Positions 6,740 to 15,391 of a stretch of 64,000 nt of DNA are shown piece after piece. A program made the position numbers and the translations under genes. Below the pieces are notes generated by a model. That model did no database searches, was not told the DNA's origin, and saw nothing but the letters and a program-made list of their open reading frames with translations. How positions within the stretch are numbered: the stretch's first letter is position 1; each line of letters opens with the position of its first letter. The DNA is from Nitratireductor arenosus (GTDB lineage: Bacteria > Pseudomonadota > Alphaproteobacteria > Rhizobiales > Rhizobiaceae), in assembly GCF_009742725.1 (NCBI RefSeq), contig NZ_WPHG01000004.1, forward strand, positions 1 through 64,000, given 5' to 3'.

Positions 6740-8757
6740 TACGGCCCGCCTCCCCCGCCAGCGTCGTAGACAATGTTGGAAATCGTTACCGGGCCGCAGG
6801 CCGTGTTATCGACGCCAAGGCCGGGAGTGTCGTCTATCTCCAAGGCCGCGCCATAATCGGACGGCTCGCCGCTGCCGCTGTTGTATGCCATGTAGCGAAA
6901 ATCGAGCGGATCGCCCGCAAGGTCTTCCACCAGCCATCCGACCCTTGAGCCCGGATAGCAGTTCATCACCTGCCACCTCTCGGGCCGGTTGGGATACGCC
7001 GTGTACTCCCGCATGATCGGCGCATAGCGATCCGCGCCGCTCACAGTGCCCAAAGCAACGCGGACCTCCTTCGAGGCATCGGGATAGGTGATCTGCAAGG
7101 CTTCCGTCGGTGCGCTCGGCGTGGCAATCTCCGAATTGATCGGGATCGGCGGGACTTCCGGGGCGGGATCGGCGTAATCCGCCGCCTCCATGGCCTCAAG
7201 CGACGGGATGACCTTGAACGGGATCGTCACCTTGCCCGTTTTGCCATTGGCCACCGGAGCGCCGATCTCGCATCGCTGCGCAACGCCGCCTATCGTGATG
7301 TCCGCGTAAAGCAGGCGCAACGCCGCCCAGCCGGACATTTTCGTGACGATCTCGCCAACGTCCGCACACTCCATCGCGAATTTACGCCGACCAATCCTTT
7401 GAGCCTGATAGGCCGAAGGGCATAGACCCAATTCAAGGTCCAATGCCTTCTCGCCATAGGCGTCTATTTCGTCCTCGTTCCGCGACCAGTCGGCACCAGA
7501 ATATGACCCACCCGAGATTTCATGCAGCGGGATTTCAGCGATCTTATAGCGGCGCTCCGACGAGTAATATTTGATGTTGACGATGTTCGGACGCTCGACC
7601 GCATCGGGGCCGGGTTTCCACGAAACCGAATAGATATCATCGTCGGTGAACGCGATTTCCGCTTCCGGTTCATCGTCAACAAGCTGGAACCAGTATTTAT
7701 CGTCGGCCGACTTCCTGCGCTGCGCTCCGATGCTTTCCAGAAGGTCAATCAGGATATCGCCACGCGCGCCCTCAGCCGCCCATACGCCACCGGCCCTACT
7801 GCGCTGTTCCGTCCCGCCCGGTACCGTTACGGCGGCTTCGGCTCGGGTTGCCTCCGATGCAATCAGCGTCCAGTCGTAATCGGCCTGCGCTCGACCATAC
7901 AGCCGCGCGTCCACCGCAACGGCATTCAGGATGCCATTCTGTGTCCATTCCCATGTGGATTTATCAGCGAAACGCTGCGAGCCGGACCCGCCATTGGTAC
8001 TGTCCTGTCGCGGATCGTAGACAGGCGGCATTCGCATGAGCTTGATAAGCTCAAGCTCCGGGCCATTGGAAAACAGCTTCTGGTATTCCTCCGGGTCGTC
8101 CGCGATACCCGGAGAACTGATGATCATCAGCGTTTGCGCAATGCCAGGAACCGTATGATCGGAGGTCCAGAGCGTCGGGAATGCAGCGGTCAAATCCGAC
8201 CATGCCGTGTCGGTGTCCGAGCCGTCCTTTTCTTTCAGCGTGACGCGCGAATTGACCGCGCTGATAATCCCGGTGCCGCCGTCGAAAGTCGGCGGGTCGC
8301 CAAACGGGGGCGTAAGGACTTTCCCGTCCGTATGAACCACAGCCTCTTGGCCGTTGATGTAATACGCCTCCACATAGTCGATTTCGCCGCGCACATGACC
8401 GAAAAGGCGATAGATCGTCTTGCCGCTCGAATTGCCGTAAAGCAGCACAGTCGGCGCTTCGGCCCGGCCAATGCCGTTGAACTCGCTGACTTCTTCGGCG
8501 CGGATCGTGGATTTCTGATCGCCGGGACGCGGCAGCTTTCGCCGGCCAAGAGCGGATGACAGCAGGCCCGCACCAATCGATGCAGCGGCAAGAACCGTAG
8601 ACCCGATTGTAGCTGCCGAAACCGCTGGCAAAAGCGCGCCAAGACCGGTATTGAGAAAGCCCGTGATGATGAGCGACCCGAGCGATACGGGATCGGCCCA
8701 CGCATGGACCGTCATGGCCAGCAGCGAAGCGCCAGCCAAAAGCAGTTTTTTGAGCAT
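6739..8757 (-). CDS. Tail tip / host-specificity protein (J-like)
   Basis: A 672-residue protein. The N-terminal 100 residues contain several hydrophobic Gly/Ala-rich stretches, as seen in the J-type tip proteins of rhizobial siphophages. The next part (EFNGIGRAEAPTVLLYGNSS, IYRLFGHVRGEIDYVEAYYI) matches the baseplate-hub style of this family, followed by a beta-rich C-terminal region. Gene order (tape measure, three small tail proteins, then this, then the fibre) agrees with GTA and HK97-type tails. It should form the tail tip that contacts the cell and carries the fibre. Confidence 0.75.
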   Translation of the reverse strand: MLKKLLLAGASLLAMTVHAWADPVSLGSLIITGFLNTGLGALLPAVSAATIGSTVLAAASIGAGLLSSALGRRKLPRPGDQKSTIRAEEVSEFNGIGRAEAPTVLLYGNSSGKTIYRLFGHVRGEIDYVEAYYINGQEAVVHTDGKVLTPPFGDPPTFDGGTGIISAVNSRVTLKEKDGSDTDTAWSDLTAAFPTLWTSDHTVPGIAQTLMIISSPGIADDPEEYQKLFSNGPELELIKLMRMPPVYDPRQDSTNGGSGSQRFADKSTWEWTQNGILNAVAVDARLYGRAQADYDWTLIASEATRAEAAVTVPGGTEQRSRAGGVWAAEGARGDILIDLLESIGAQRRKSADDKYWFQLVDDEPEAEIAFTDDDIYSVSWKPGPDAVERPNIVNIKYYSSERRYKIAEIPLHEISGGSYSGADWSRNEDEIDAYGEKALDLELGLCPSAYQAQRIGRRKFAMECADVGEIVTKMSGWAALRLLYADITIGGVAQRCEIGAPVANGKTGKVTIPFKVIPSLEAMEAADYADPAPEVPPIPINSEIATPSAPTEALQITYPDASKEVRVALGTVSGADRYAPIMREYTAYPNRPERWQVMNCYPGSRVGWLVEDLAGDPLDFRYMAYNSGSGEPSDYGAALEIDDTPGLGVDNTACGPVTISNIVYDAGGGGGP

Positions 8758-8760
8758 GGA

Positions 8761-9156
8761 CTAAATTCGCCAGACAGCCGCGACACGCATGGGCGGGACC
8801 ACGGCTATGCCGGTCTCAGCCTTGACGTATCCGAATTGGTGATTTGCAAAGATGATGCCGCGCCGGCAGTCCGACATATCCAGAATGCCGACATCGCCGC
8901 ACGACACGTCTTCGATATCGATTTCATAGGCCCGCGTTTCGGCCAGAGCGGCCCGCCAGAGCGCGACAAGCCCGCCCGCCTTGGCAATGAGCCTCGCCGC
9001 CTCGCCGCGCGTCTCGTAGGCCGGCAGAGGGACTTTCTGCCCCGTCGCAACTTCGACCCAAAGCGCCGGCCATGCCGAACAATCCGACACGCCCCATACG
9101 CTCTCCTTGTCCTGCCATTCCTCGATGAAAGACATGAACAGGTCGCGGCGCTTCAC
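8761..9156 (-). CDS. DUF6950 / NlpC-P60-like tail peptidase homologue
   Basis: A 131-residue protein beginning with GTG at 9156, which overlaps the previous stop (GTGA), so starts within longer upstream frames are rejected. The SDCSAWPALW segment and CGDVGILDM resemble the catalytic Cys region and fold core of NlpC/P60-like proteins grouped as DUF6950. In gene transfer agents and many siphophages a cell-wall peptidase occupies exactly this place, before the tip protein. A catalytic His is not obvious by eye, so activity is uncertain. Confidence 0.65.
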   Translation of the reverse strand: MKRRDLFMSFIEEWQDKESVWGVSDCSAWPALWVEVATGQKVPLPAYETRGEAARLIAKAGGLVALWRAALAETRAYEIDIEDVSCGDVGILDMSDCRRGIIFANHQFGYVKAETGIAVVPPMRVAAVWRI

Positions 9157-9743
9157 TTGCGAATTTCCTTGATGTCCACGCCCATGAAATCGAGGCCCTT
9201 CACGTCCGCGCCGAAACGCTTGCGAATGCCGGCCGGCGACCATTTCTCAGCGGTGGAGAAGTTCTTGGCCTGATCTTCGCCTTCGATGGTGATCTGGATG
9301 GCCCTTTGAGCACCGCCACCTTTCTTGGCGACCTCAACGATGGTCGGCGCAGTCATGCGGCCGGCCATGACCTTCTTCCACATCACCACTTCAAAGGTGC
9401 CGGCCTTGAACAGCGCAAAGTAAACGTTCGCGGCCTTGCCCTCCAAGGTCCGCGCCGTGGATCGCATTTCTGCCAGGAACTCCGGCTGCGCGCCTGAAAT
9501 GACGATACCGACCGCCGCCGCCTGACCAAGCCGTTGATCGTGGATCGCCTCAACGGCAACCATCTGCCGGCCATTGGGAGACGACACGCCCTTCCATGTT
9601 TCGCCGTTGACCGTTACCTCCCCGAGGCCGCCATGAAACCGCAGTATTCCGAGCGTCGGATGGTCAAGATCGACATGGATCGACTGAGCCGCGTGCGGGC
9701 TTCGCAGGATCGCAAGATCGGCGGACGAAAACAGATTGGCCAT
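9153..9743 (-). CDS. Distal tail protein (phage minor tail)
   Basis: A 196-residue protein with early beta strands (FSSADLAILRSPHAAQSIHV, GETWKGVSSPNG) typical of distal-tail or hub proteins of alphaproteobacterial siphophages. It lies between another tail protein and the NlpC-like gene, with coupled starts and stops. It should form part of the tail-tip hub. No enzymatic motif is visible. Confidence 0.65.
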   Translation of the reverse strand: MANLFSSADLAILRSPHAAQSIHVDLDHPTLGILRFHGGLGEVTVNGETWKGVSSPNGRQMVAVEAIHDQRLGQAAAVGIVISGAQPEFLAEMRSTARTLEGKAANVYFALFKAGTFEVVMWKKVMAGRMTAPTIVEVAKKGGGAQRAIQITIEGEDQAKNFSTAEKWSPAGIRKRFGADVKGLDFMGVDIKEIRK

Positions 9744-9745
9744 CG

Positions 9746-10468
9746 TCAGTCCGTGAAATACGTGCGAACGTCGTAGTCGAAGACCTCGAACAAGGTCACG
9801 GACGCCCCTGTGATCGCAAAGGCGTCACGCGGTGCCGAGCCGGCGTCTTCGCTCTCCATCCGCATTGCAAGAGTGGGGCGAAGCGTGGCGTGGTCGTCGG
9901 TCGTGATCGCCTTGCGCAGCGGAGGCCAGACGCGATACGTGCCCGGCACGATGACTTCGGTGATCATGTACATGCCGAGATGGAACGGCTGGAAACCGAT
10001 CAGGTCGCCATAATCGAGGCCGTGGCCCCATGACGTTCCCGCCAACGAAACTTGCGTGGCATCCCGAGACGCATTCGATGCAACCGCGACGATAGGCGGA
10101 GAAGACGCCCAGTTCTTCCCGTTCGACCACGGCTGACCGTTCGACCACGGTTGACCTGCCCGCCATTCGTCAATCGTCGCATCAACGCCCATCTGTGCAA
10201 GCGACAGGCCATCCCAATCGCAGAACGGTACTCTCGTTGCATTCGCCCCGCCGTGCATGGACGTGATCCAGCCGCGATAACGCCTCGCCAGTTGGCCGCG
10301 AAGGTTTGGAAAGCCGAACTGGAATTTCCAACCGCCGAACGCCGATGACACGGTTTGGGTATACCCGCCCAACGTCGTGTTCGCCTCGGCGCCATCGGTG
10401 CGCGGGCCGGACAACGGAACGCGGCTGTTCGCCCGCAGCCCGTTCGGCCACCATACCAGTCGAGCCAT
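9746..10468 (-). CDS. Minor tail protein
   Basis: A 240-residue beta-rich protein directly downstream of the tape measure gene, sharing a TAATG overlap at 10468. It begins MARLVWWPNGLRANSRVPLS and contains a duplicated GQPWSN peptide produced by an 18-bp tandem repeat (10121-10156). Position suggests a distal tail component under the tape measure. No specific domain recognised. Confidence 0.65.
   Translation of the reverse strand: MARLVWWPNGLRANSRVPLSGPRTDGAEANTTLGGYTQTVSSAFGGWKFQFGFPNLRGQLARRYRGWITSMHGGANATRVPFCDWDGLSLAQMGVDATIDEWRAGQPWSNGQPWSNGKNWASSPPIVAVASNASRDATQVSLAGTSWGHGLDYGDLIGFQPFHLGMYMITEVIVPGTYRVWPPLRKAITTDDHATLRPTLAMRMESEDAGSAPRDAFAITGASVTLFEVFDYDVRTYFTD
10121..10156. repeat. 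18-bp tandem duplication inside minor tail gene
   Basis: Two adjacent copies of GTTCGACCACGGCTGACC, the second with one change (C to T), encode GQPWSN twice on the minus strand. The duplication keeps the reading frame and probably arose recently by slippage. Confidence 0.9.
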
Positions 10469-12420
10469 TAGACGCCCCGCACCTGCTGAGTATGGATGAT
10501 CGCCTTGACCTGACGGGGAAGATCACGCTTGAGGCCGCGAACCTCGTCGGTCAGTCTCGCGAGAGCCGGCGCATCGGCGTTGCGCGCATCGATGTTGATA
10601 GGCATGTTGAGCGACATGCCTTGCGCACCGGTGGCCTTCGGAAGGCGAAGGTCAACCGGGATGCGCCGCCCATCGGGAAGCGGAACCGCAGCCTCCGGGC
10701 CGGCCTCTCCGAAAATCGCCGCGGTGCGCGACACGCCGCCACCGGCATAGCGTTTCAATGGAGGGCCGTGCGGCCTGCCCCGCGATGCAATACCGCCATC
10801 GGCAAACCCGAAAATCCCGCCAAGAAGATTGCCGAAACCGCCACCGCCGAAGACCGACGAGAGCGCGATATCAAGGAGCTTATCAGCAACCCGGCTTAGC
10901 GCATTCGACAGCGCGTCGGCCGCCGATGCCCCGCTTTGCAGGTCACGAATGAACCCGCCGACGAAATCCTGACCGATGTCGCTGATTTCCTCCATCGTCT
11001 CTTTCGAGCGGCGGAGCGCGTCTTCCTCTTGCGCGATCTGCTCGACCAGTTCGGCGATCTTGGCCTTCTGTTCTTCGGTCGCAGCGGAACCGGCGCGGCG
11101 GAGCATGTTGGCCTTTTCGCGCTCAAGATCAGTCGCGCCGATCAGGTCAAGCTCGCGCTGAAGCTCGGAAATCAGTGCGGTAACGGCATCAGCTTCGCGG
11201 AGCACGGCCGCTGCGGAGGCATTTCGTGAACCACCACCACCTCCACCGCCGCCTCCACCCGATGGCCGGGTCGGGAGGACTGTCTTCTTAGCCGTGCCTC
11301 GCAATCCGGCGCGGGACGCCTCTTGGGCAAGCGCATTGGGATCGCCCGGAGTGCCGACAACATAGCTCCGCTGCGCTTCCGAGTTCATTACCTGAATCTG
11401 GCCGCGAAGCTGTGCGATCCGATCTTCGACCACACCTATCGCGGCCAGGGCCTCGGTATTGTCGAAGCCGAGTTCCGTGTTCTTCTCGATTGTCTGCTGA
11501 AGCTGAACAATGCGGCGCTCTAGGCTGTCGATCTCCTGTTCGACCGCATCAACCGTTTCTGGTGCATCCGAAAACAGATAGTCGGCCAGCCTGACCACCG
11601 GCAGATTGCTCAGGAAATCGCGGGCCTTGTCATCCAGCGTTTCGATGATCGGGATGACAGTGAGGATCGCGGACTTGGCCGAAATCTCGAAACGACGCCA
11701 CGCCTTGGCCCACTCGTCATCAAGTTCTTCGGCCTTGCGGATCAGCTTTTCATCGATAGTGCCGCCGGCTTCTTCGGCATGACGCGCCATCTCATCAAAG
11801 CCGAGCGCCCCGTTCTTCAGTGCGTTGACGAACGCCGCACCGCCTCGACCGAAAGCCTCGGTGGCAAGCGTCATTTTTTCCTGCTCGGACGCCGCGTTTT
11901 GCACCAAGTCAGCATAAACCCGAAGCAGTTCCTCGGTCGATTTGAACCGACCGTTCACATCGCGGATCGAGACACCGTTGGCTTCAAGAATTTCGAACAG
12001 GCGCCCGGTGCCCATCGACGCTTCGCCGACGCGCTTGGCAAACTGTTCCATGCCCTTGGTGAATTCCGATTGGCTCACCCCGGCCAATTCGAACCCAAAT
12101 CGCAGTTCCTGGAACGCCTTCGCCGACAGGCCAACGCGATCCATCTCCTTGCCCATCTGGGAAAGCTCGGAGACAACGCCCTTGATGTTGTTGACCAGCC
12201 CCACCGCGCCACCGGCAAAGATCGCGCCCGCAAACGCCCCGGCAAACGAACGGCCAATCCCCGCCGCGCTCGCCGAGACGCTCTTGTTCATCTTCTGGAA
12301 GCGCGTCTCGATCTGCCGGGCGCGACGATCTGCCGTCTGATTGGCCTTGGCCAACTGCCGTTCGAAGGTCCGCTGCGTCGCCTCAAGGCGGACCACCAAT
12401 CTTTCAACGTCGACCGCCAT
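10468..12420 (-). CDS. Tail tape measure protein
   Basis: A 650-residue protein with a charged helical N-terminus, a Gly/Ala-rich hydrophobic patch (about residues 52-80) and long coiled-coil runs (QQTIEKNTELGFDNTEALAA, READAVTALISELQRELDLI). A poly-Gly linker near residue 395 and a FADGGIASRGRPHGPPLKRYAGG region near the end follow, as in lambda-type tape measures. It fixes tail length. Using about 0.15 nm per residue known for other phages, the tail would be near 100 nm (inference). It starts within the TAATG that ends the chaperone extension. Confidence 0.88.
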   Translation of the reverse strand: MAVDVERLVVRLEATQRTFERQLAKANQTADRRARQIETRFQKMNKSVSASAAGIGRSFAGAFAGAIFAGGAVGLVNNIKGVVSELSQMGKEMDRVGLSAKAFQELRFGFELAGVSQSEFTKGMEQFAKRVGEASMGTGRLFEILEANGVSIRDVNGRFKSTEELLRVYADLVQNAASEQEKMTLATEAFGRGGAAFVNALKNGALGFDEMARHAEEAGGTIDEKLIRKAEELDDEWAKAWRRFEISAKSAILTVIPIIETLDDKARDFLSNLPVVRLADYLFSDAPETVDAVEQEIDSLERRIVQLQQTIEKNTELGFDNTEALAAIGVVEDRIAQLRGQIQVMNSEAQRSYVVGTPGDPNALAQEASRAGLRGTAKKTVLPTRPSGGGGGGGGGGSRNASAAAVLREADAVTALISELQRELDLIGATDLEREKANMLRRAGSAATEEQKAKIAELVEQIAQEEDALRRSKETMEEISDIGQDFVGGFIRDLQSGASAADALSNALSRVADKLLDIALSSVFGGGGFGNLLGGIFGFADGGIASRGRPHGPPLKRYAGGGVSRTAAIFGEAGPEAAVPLPDGRRIPVDLRLPKATGAQGMSLNMPINIDARNADAPALARLTDEVRGLKRDLPRQVKAIIHTQQVRGV

Positions 12421-12656
12421 TAGAACCCCGCAATACCCATCTCGGCCAACCGATCTTCGGAAATATCGCCGCCCTTCGGCTTGGCGCCGTTGGCAAGGAG
12501 ATGGCCGTCAGCAGCAGCCATGAATTCCCACAGCGTCATGGTCCCGATAGGCTGGTGGATTATTCCGGCCCATCGGTAGAAGCTGGAGAAGCGCCATCGT
12601 CCGCGCGGGAGAGGTTCCGGCTCGTCGCCTCCCCCGCTTCCGATTCCCCCACCGGA
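12420..12656 (-). CDS. Tail chaperone C-terminal extension, probably made by -1 frameshift
   Basis: This frame is open from just after a TGA at 12657-12659 to the TAA at 12420-12422, which overlaps the tape measure ATG. It is -1 relative to the upstream chaperone gene and encodes a protein-like sequence (RWRFSSFYRWAGIIHQPIG, then MTLWEFMAAADGHLLA). The first in-frame ATG (12539) lies after part of this well-formed sequence, so the segment is best made by ribosomes slipping -1 in one of two GGGGG runs (12646-12650, 12631-12635). This matches lambda G/GT. An independent 39-residue protein from 12539 is the alternative. Confidence 0.62.
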   Translation of the reverse strand, partial: SGGGIGSGGGDEPEPLPRGRWRFSSFYRWAGIIHQPIGTMTLWEFMAAADGHLLANGAKPKGGDISEDRLAEMGIAGF

Positions 12657-12964
12657 TCATCCTCAACGCCGTAAAGTGCCGCTGCCAGAACGGCATGGGC
12701 CGTCATGACGGAAGCGCCCAAAGGCTCGTCTTCGACGTGCTTCTTGACCATCTTGCGGGCCTCGGCCTTGTCCATGCCGCCGCCTTCGAGCCCGAGTCGG
12801 ATAGGCTGGACCACGTCATCGACGGTCCATTGCCCGGTGGACAATCGTTTCAGCACGAATGCCGGGCCGGCATCGCATCGCTCCTGGAGCGCGCGAAGAA
12901 GTTCGATGGTGAGCAGAAAGGAGTTTTCCCCGCCGGCCCATGTCAGTTCCACGCCCTTGGACAT
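12560..12964 (-). CDS. Tail assembly chaperone (GTA gp10-like)
   Basis: A 134-residue protein beginning MSKGVELTWAGGENSFLLTI, the signature of the tail chaperone family that includes gene transfer agent gp10. The core (LLRALQERCDAGPAFVLKRL, PIRLGLEGGG) is followed by an acidic low-complexity tail from about residue 102, where the -1 frame opens. The protein should coat the tape measure during tail assembly. Its ATG overlaps the tail-tube stop (12964). Confidence 0.82.
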   Translation of the reverse strand: MSKGVELTWAGGENSFLLTIELLRALQERCDAGPAFVLKRLSTGQWTVDDVVQPIRLGLEGGGMDKAEARKMVKKHVEDEPLGASVMTAHAVLAAALYGVEDDPVGESEAGEATSRNLSRADDGASPASTDGPE

Positions 12965-13431
12965 TACGAACCCTTGGCGGTGCGGGTCGGAACGCCGTCG
13001 AACTGGATTTCGATCTCGGCAGTGACCCGCTGCCCCTTCTCGCGCGAGTTGCTCAGGCTCGCCAAGAGGGCGGGCCCACTCTCAATCGTGGTGTCGCCAG
13101 TCGAACCATCGGCGACAACCTTGGCGTTGCGGACGCGAACATTCAGGGTCGATCCGCCATACCACCAGTCCAGCATCTTTTCGTGGCTCTGGAGAGCCCA
13201 AACGCCGGTGCCGGAAATCGAAACCTCCTGAGACCGAACCTCCCGCTCAATGGCGAGCGGGAGCCCCTCGTTGTCGCAATACGGGATTTCCGAAGTGTCG
13301 ATATTCGAGGTACGAGTGATGGTCGCCTGGATCATGCCGCATACGGCGGTGTAAGTGCCCGACGCGCCGACAGGATCGAACTCGACCTCGACAATCAGTT
13401 CTTCGAATTTAGCAGTGGTGGCTCGTGCCAT
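12964..13431 (-). CDS. Major tail (tube) protein
   Basis: A 155-residue beta-rich protein (QATITRTSNIDTSEIPYCDN, VSISGTGVWALQSHEKMLDW) matching the HK97-type tail-tube family. It precedes the chaperone and tape measure genes in the usual order. SD GGAGA lies before the ATG. It polymerises into the tail tube. Confidence 0.82.
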   Translation of the reverse strand: MARATTAKFEELIVEVEFDPVGASGTYTAVCGMIQATITRTSNIDTSEIPYCDNEGLPLAIEREVRSQEVSISGTGVWALQSHEKMLDWWYGGSTLNVRVRNAKVVADGSTGDTTIESGPALLASLSNSREKGQRVTAEIEIQFDGVPTRTAKGS

Positions 13432-13510
13432 TTTGGTTTCTCCGTGCGGGAATAGGCCGGTGAAGCACCAGCCGAATTGAGGGCTCCTTGCCCGTCTCAG
13501 GTGATGGGCG

Positions 13511-13717
13511 TTATCCCGCCCGCTTGGCGCGCTTGTAGGCGCGTTTCTGTTCCGGCTTCGGGCTTTCCACCCGCTCTGCCGCGCCGGCCTTCACGGCCGC
13601 GTCAATGACCCTGCCGGGAAACTCTTGTGGGGTGTGGCTCGGCCTGATCTCGATGCACACGGCGCGCTCCGGGCGGAAATCGAAATCGAACGTTTTGGTA
13701 AACCGGGCCCAAGGCAT
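13511..13717 (-). CDS. Small phage protein between tail terminator and tail tube genes
   Basis: A 68-residue basic protein (MPWARFTKTFDFDFRPERAV...) whose ATG at 13717 overlaps the upstream stop (TGATG); a start at 13738 would be inside the upstream gene. The C-terminus is rich in Lys and Arg. Similar small proteins occur at this place in rhizobial siphophages. Function unknown. Confidence 0.6.
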   Translation of the reverse strand: MPWARFTKTFDFDFRPERAVCIEIRPSHTPQEFPGRVIDAAVKAGAAERVESPKPEQKRAYKRAKRAG

Positions 13718-14121
13718 CAGCTTTCCTCCACCATGCATTCGACCGTCACAACGCCGTGCGCCGTGATGTTGTCGGGGTCCTTGAAAAACCGGAGGCCCGT
13801 CACGCGCATTTCAACCAGCGCATTGACCGTCATCTCACCGGCATATTCGTGCAGTGCAGCCTTGACCGCATCGGCAAGCGACTTCACTTCCTTCATGCGG
13901 CCCTGTTGGCGGGACCAGCAATCGAGTTGAACCGTCTCGATCCGACCCGTCATGCATTCGGCATCGTCCTCAACCACATCGGAGGGGCCGAACGTGACAT
14001 ACGGGAAATCCACGTTGCCCGGCACGTTGTCATATATCCGGTCTCCACAGACAGAATGGACGCCGGCATCCTCCACCAGGCGATCATAGATCAGGGATTG
14101 CAGTTCGTTCGACGCGCTCAC
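13717..14121 (-). CDS. Tail terminator/completion protein (DUF3168-like)
   Basis: A 134-residue protein with the DUF3168 look: an N-terminal helix (ELQSLIYDRLVEDAGVHSVC), the GDRIYDNVPGNVDFPYVTFG segment and later strand-rich part. Proteins of this family cap the tail tube at the head end. The gene lies between the HK97-gp10-like gene and the tail-tube gene, the expected place, with a four-base overlap upstream. Confidence 0.8.
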   Translation of the reverse strand: MSASNELQSLIYDRLVEDAGVHSVCGDRIYDNVPGNVDFPYVTFGPSDVVEDDAECMTGRIETVQLDCWSRQQGRMKEVKSLADAVKAALHEYAGEMTVNALVEMRVTGLRFFKDPDNITAHGVVTVECMVEES

Positions 14122-14525
14122 TTCGCACCTTCCTTCAAGCCCTTCTTGATGGCCCTGTTGATGCGACCCTTGGCGCGGCGTTTATTCGCTCGATACGAGA
14201 CAAAGAAAAATGGCGAAGGAAGCAACTTCACTGTCCCGAACTCCACCCACCGGGCATAGAACGCCTCGCTGTTGCCGGCAAAGATCGTGATGCTTTCGCC
14301 GCCCACGCTACTGGACTTCGCGAGCGTGACCGATCCTTTCGGGGCTTTTCCCCACGTCCAGCCTATGCTCGCCTTCAGATCGCCGCTATCGACCGGGACC
14401 AGACCCTTGGCCATAGCCACGATTTCATCGGCGCTCTTTTCCATCGCCGCCCGAACCGCGCGCCTCACGCGATCCGGGATGGTGCGGGTCAGCTTTCTTT
14501 CAAGCGACCTCAGACCCTTGACCAT
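14118..14525 (-). CDS. HK97 gp10-like minor head-tail protein
   Basis: A 135-residue basic protein. The motif VPVDSGDLKASIGW near residue 43 and the FGTVKLLPSPFFFVSYR segment near residue 95 are typical of the HK97 gp10 family. It joins head and tail in this class of phage. Overlaps both neighbours. Confidence 0.8.
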   Translation of the reverse strand: MVKGLRSLERKLTRTIPDRVRRAVRAAMEKSADEIVAMAKGLVPVDSGDLKASIGWTWGKAPKGSVTLAKSSSVGGESITIFAGNSEAFYARWVEFGTVKLLPSPFFFVSYRANKRRAKGRINRAIKKGLKEGAK

Positions 14526-15046
14526 TACGCCGAGCGGGCGATGATGCCGATCTGATACGTCGCGGCCGCGCCCGAGGAATTGGTGACCCGCAGAATATCG
14601 GCCGTGGTCGCGGTGACCGTCCCGATACCTGCCGCGTCACCAGCACCGATCACGAAGAACCCGCCCGGCTTGATCGGGCCGACGGTCGGCGTCGTACCGC
14701 TCAGGAATCCAAGGAACGGCGCGGAACTGCCGCCAATGGTCAGGTCGGTGGTGTTTGCCGGTGTCCCGGCCTTCGGCGCATTGATGATGAAGATCGCCAC
14801 GACTTCCGCCATGGTGATTGTCGATCCGAATGCATCAGAAAGCACGCCGGCAAGATCGATATCGTCATCCGCCCCGGTCGCTACGGTGCGCTCGTCGAAG
14901 AACGCGATATCGGCCTTGTTCGCCGTGGTCCCGTCCGTCAGGGCGAGCGCCTTTTCCATCTTCGGATTGAAGTTCGGCCCGCCGAAATCGTTTCCGCCCG
15001 TCTGCGAAGCGGTGAGGCGAAGCAGGATATCCGCTGTCAGTGCCAT
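14525..15046 (-). CDS. Unknown virion-type protein (173 aa)
   Basis: A Gly/Ala/Thr-rich, beta-strand-rich protein (ATGADDDIDLAGVLSDAFGS, TVTATTADILRVTNSSGAAA) inside the connector block. It has a strong SD (AGGAGA). The composition is typical of capsid or tail surface proteins. I do not recognise the family. It may decorate the virion. Confidence 0.6.
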   Translation of the reverse strand: MALTADILLRLTASQTGGNDFGGPNFNPKMEKALALTDGTTANKADIAFFDERTVATGADDDIDLAGVLSDAFGSTITMAEVVAIFIINAPKAGTPANTTDLTIGGSSAPFLGFLSGTTPTVGPIKPGGFFVIGAGDAAGIGTVTATTADILRVTNSSGAAATYQIGIIARSA

Positions 15047-15055
15047 ATCGTTCTC

Positions 15056-15391
15056 CTATGTGGCCACGCCGCTTTCGGCGAGAAACTGCACGAATTGCCG
15101 GTCCTTGGTGATTTCTCGGGACCGGATGTTGAAAATCTCCCCGGAGCGCTTGTCCACGATCCGCCACGCGGCATCGACGCCGCGCGTTTGAGAGGAAGAC
15201 CGAACCGTGACGACGGTCGGCTGCCGCCCGGAAAGACGGGCCGCTTGAACAGGCTCGGAACCCCGAAGGCGTTGGTAGCCGGCGCGATAGACGAAACGTT
15301 CGGCCCAACCGTCTTCCGTCCCGCCCTGCCCATCGGAACCACTGACCGGTTCCTGAAACCCAATCCGCTCAATCAGATCGCCGGCGCCCAT
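15056..15391 (-). CDS. Head-tail joining protein (SPP1 gp16 / HK97 gp9 type)
   Basis: A 111-residue protein beginning MGAGDLIERIGFQEPV with the small beta-barrel pattern of the phage head-tail joining family (SDGQGGTEDGWAERFVYRAG, VRSSSQTRGVDAAWRIVDKR). It follows the gp6-like connector gene and shares a one-base junction at 15391. It should form the stopper between connector and tail. Confidence 0.78.
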   Translation of the reverse strand: MGAGDLIERIGFQEPVSGSDGQGGTEDGWAERFVYRAGYQRLRGSEPVQAARLSGRQPTVVTVRSSSQTRGVDAAWRIVDKRSGEIFNIRSREITKDRQFVQFLAESGVAT

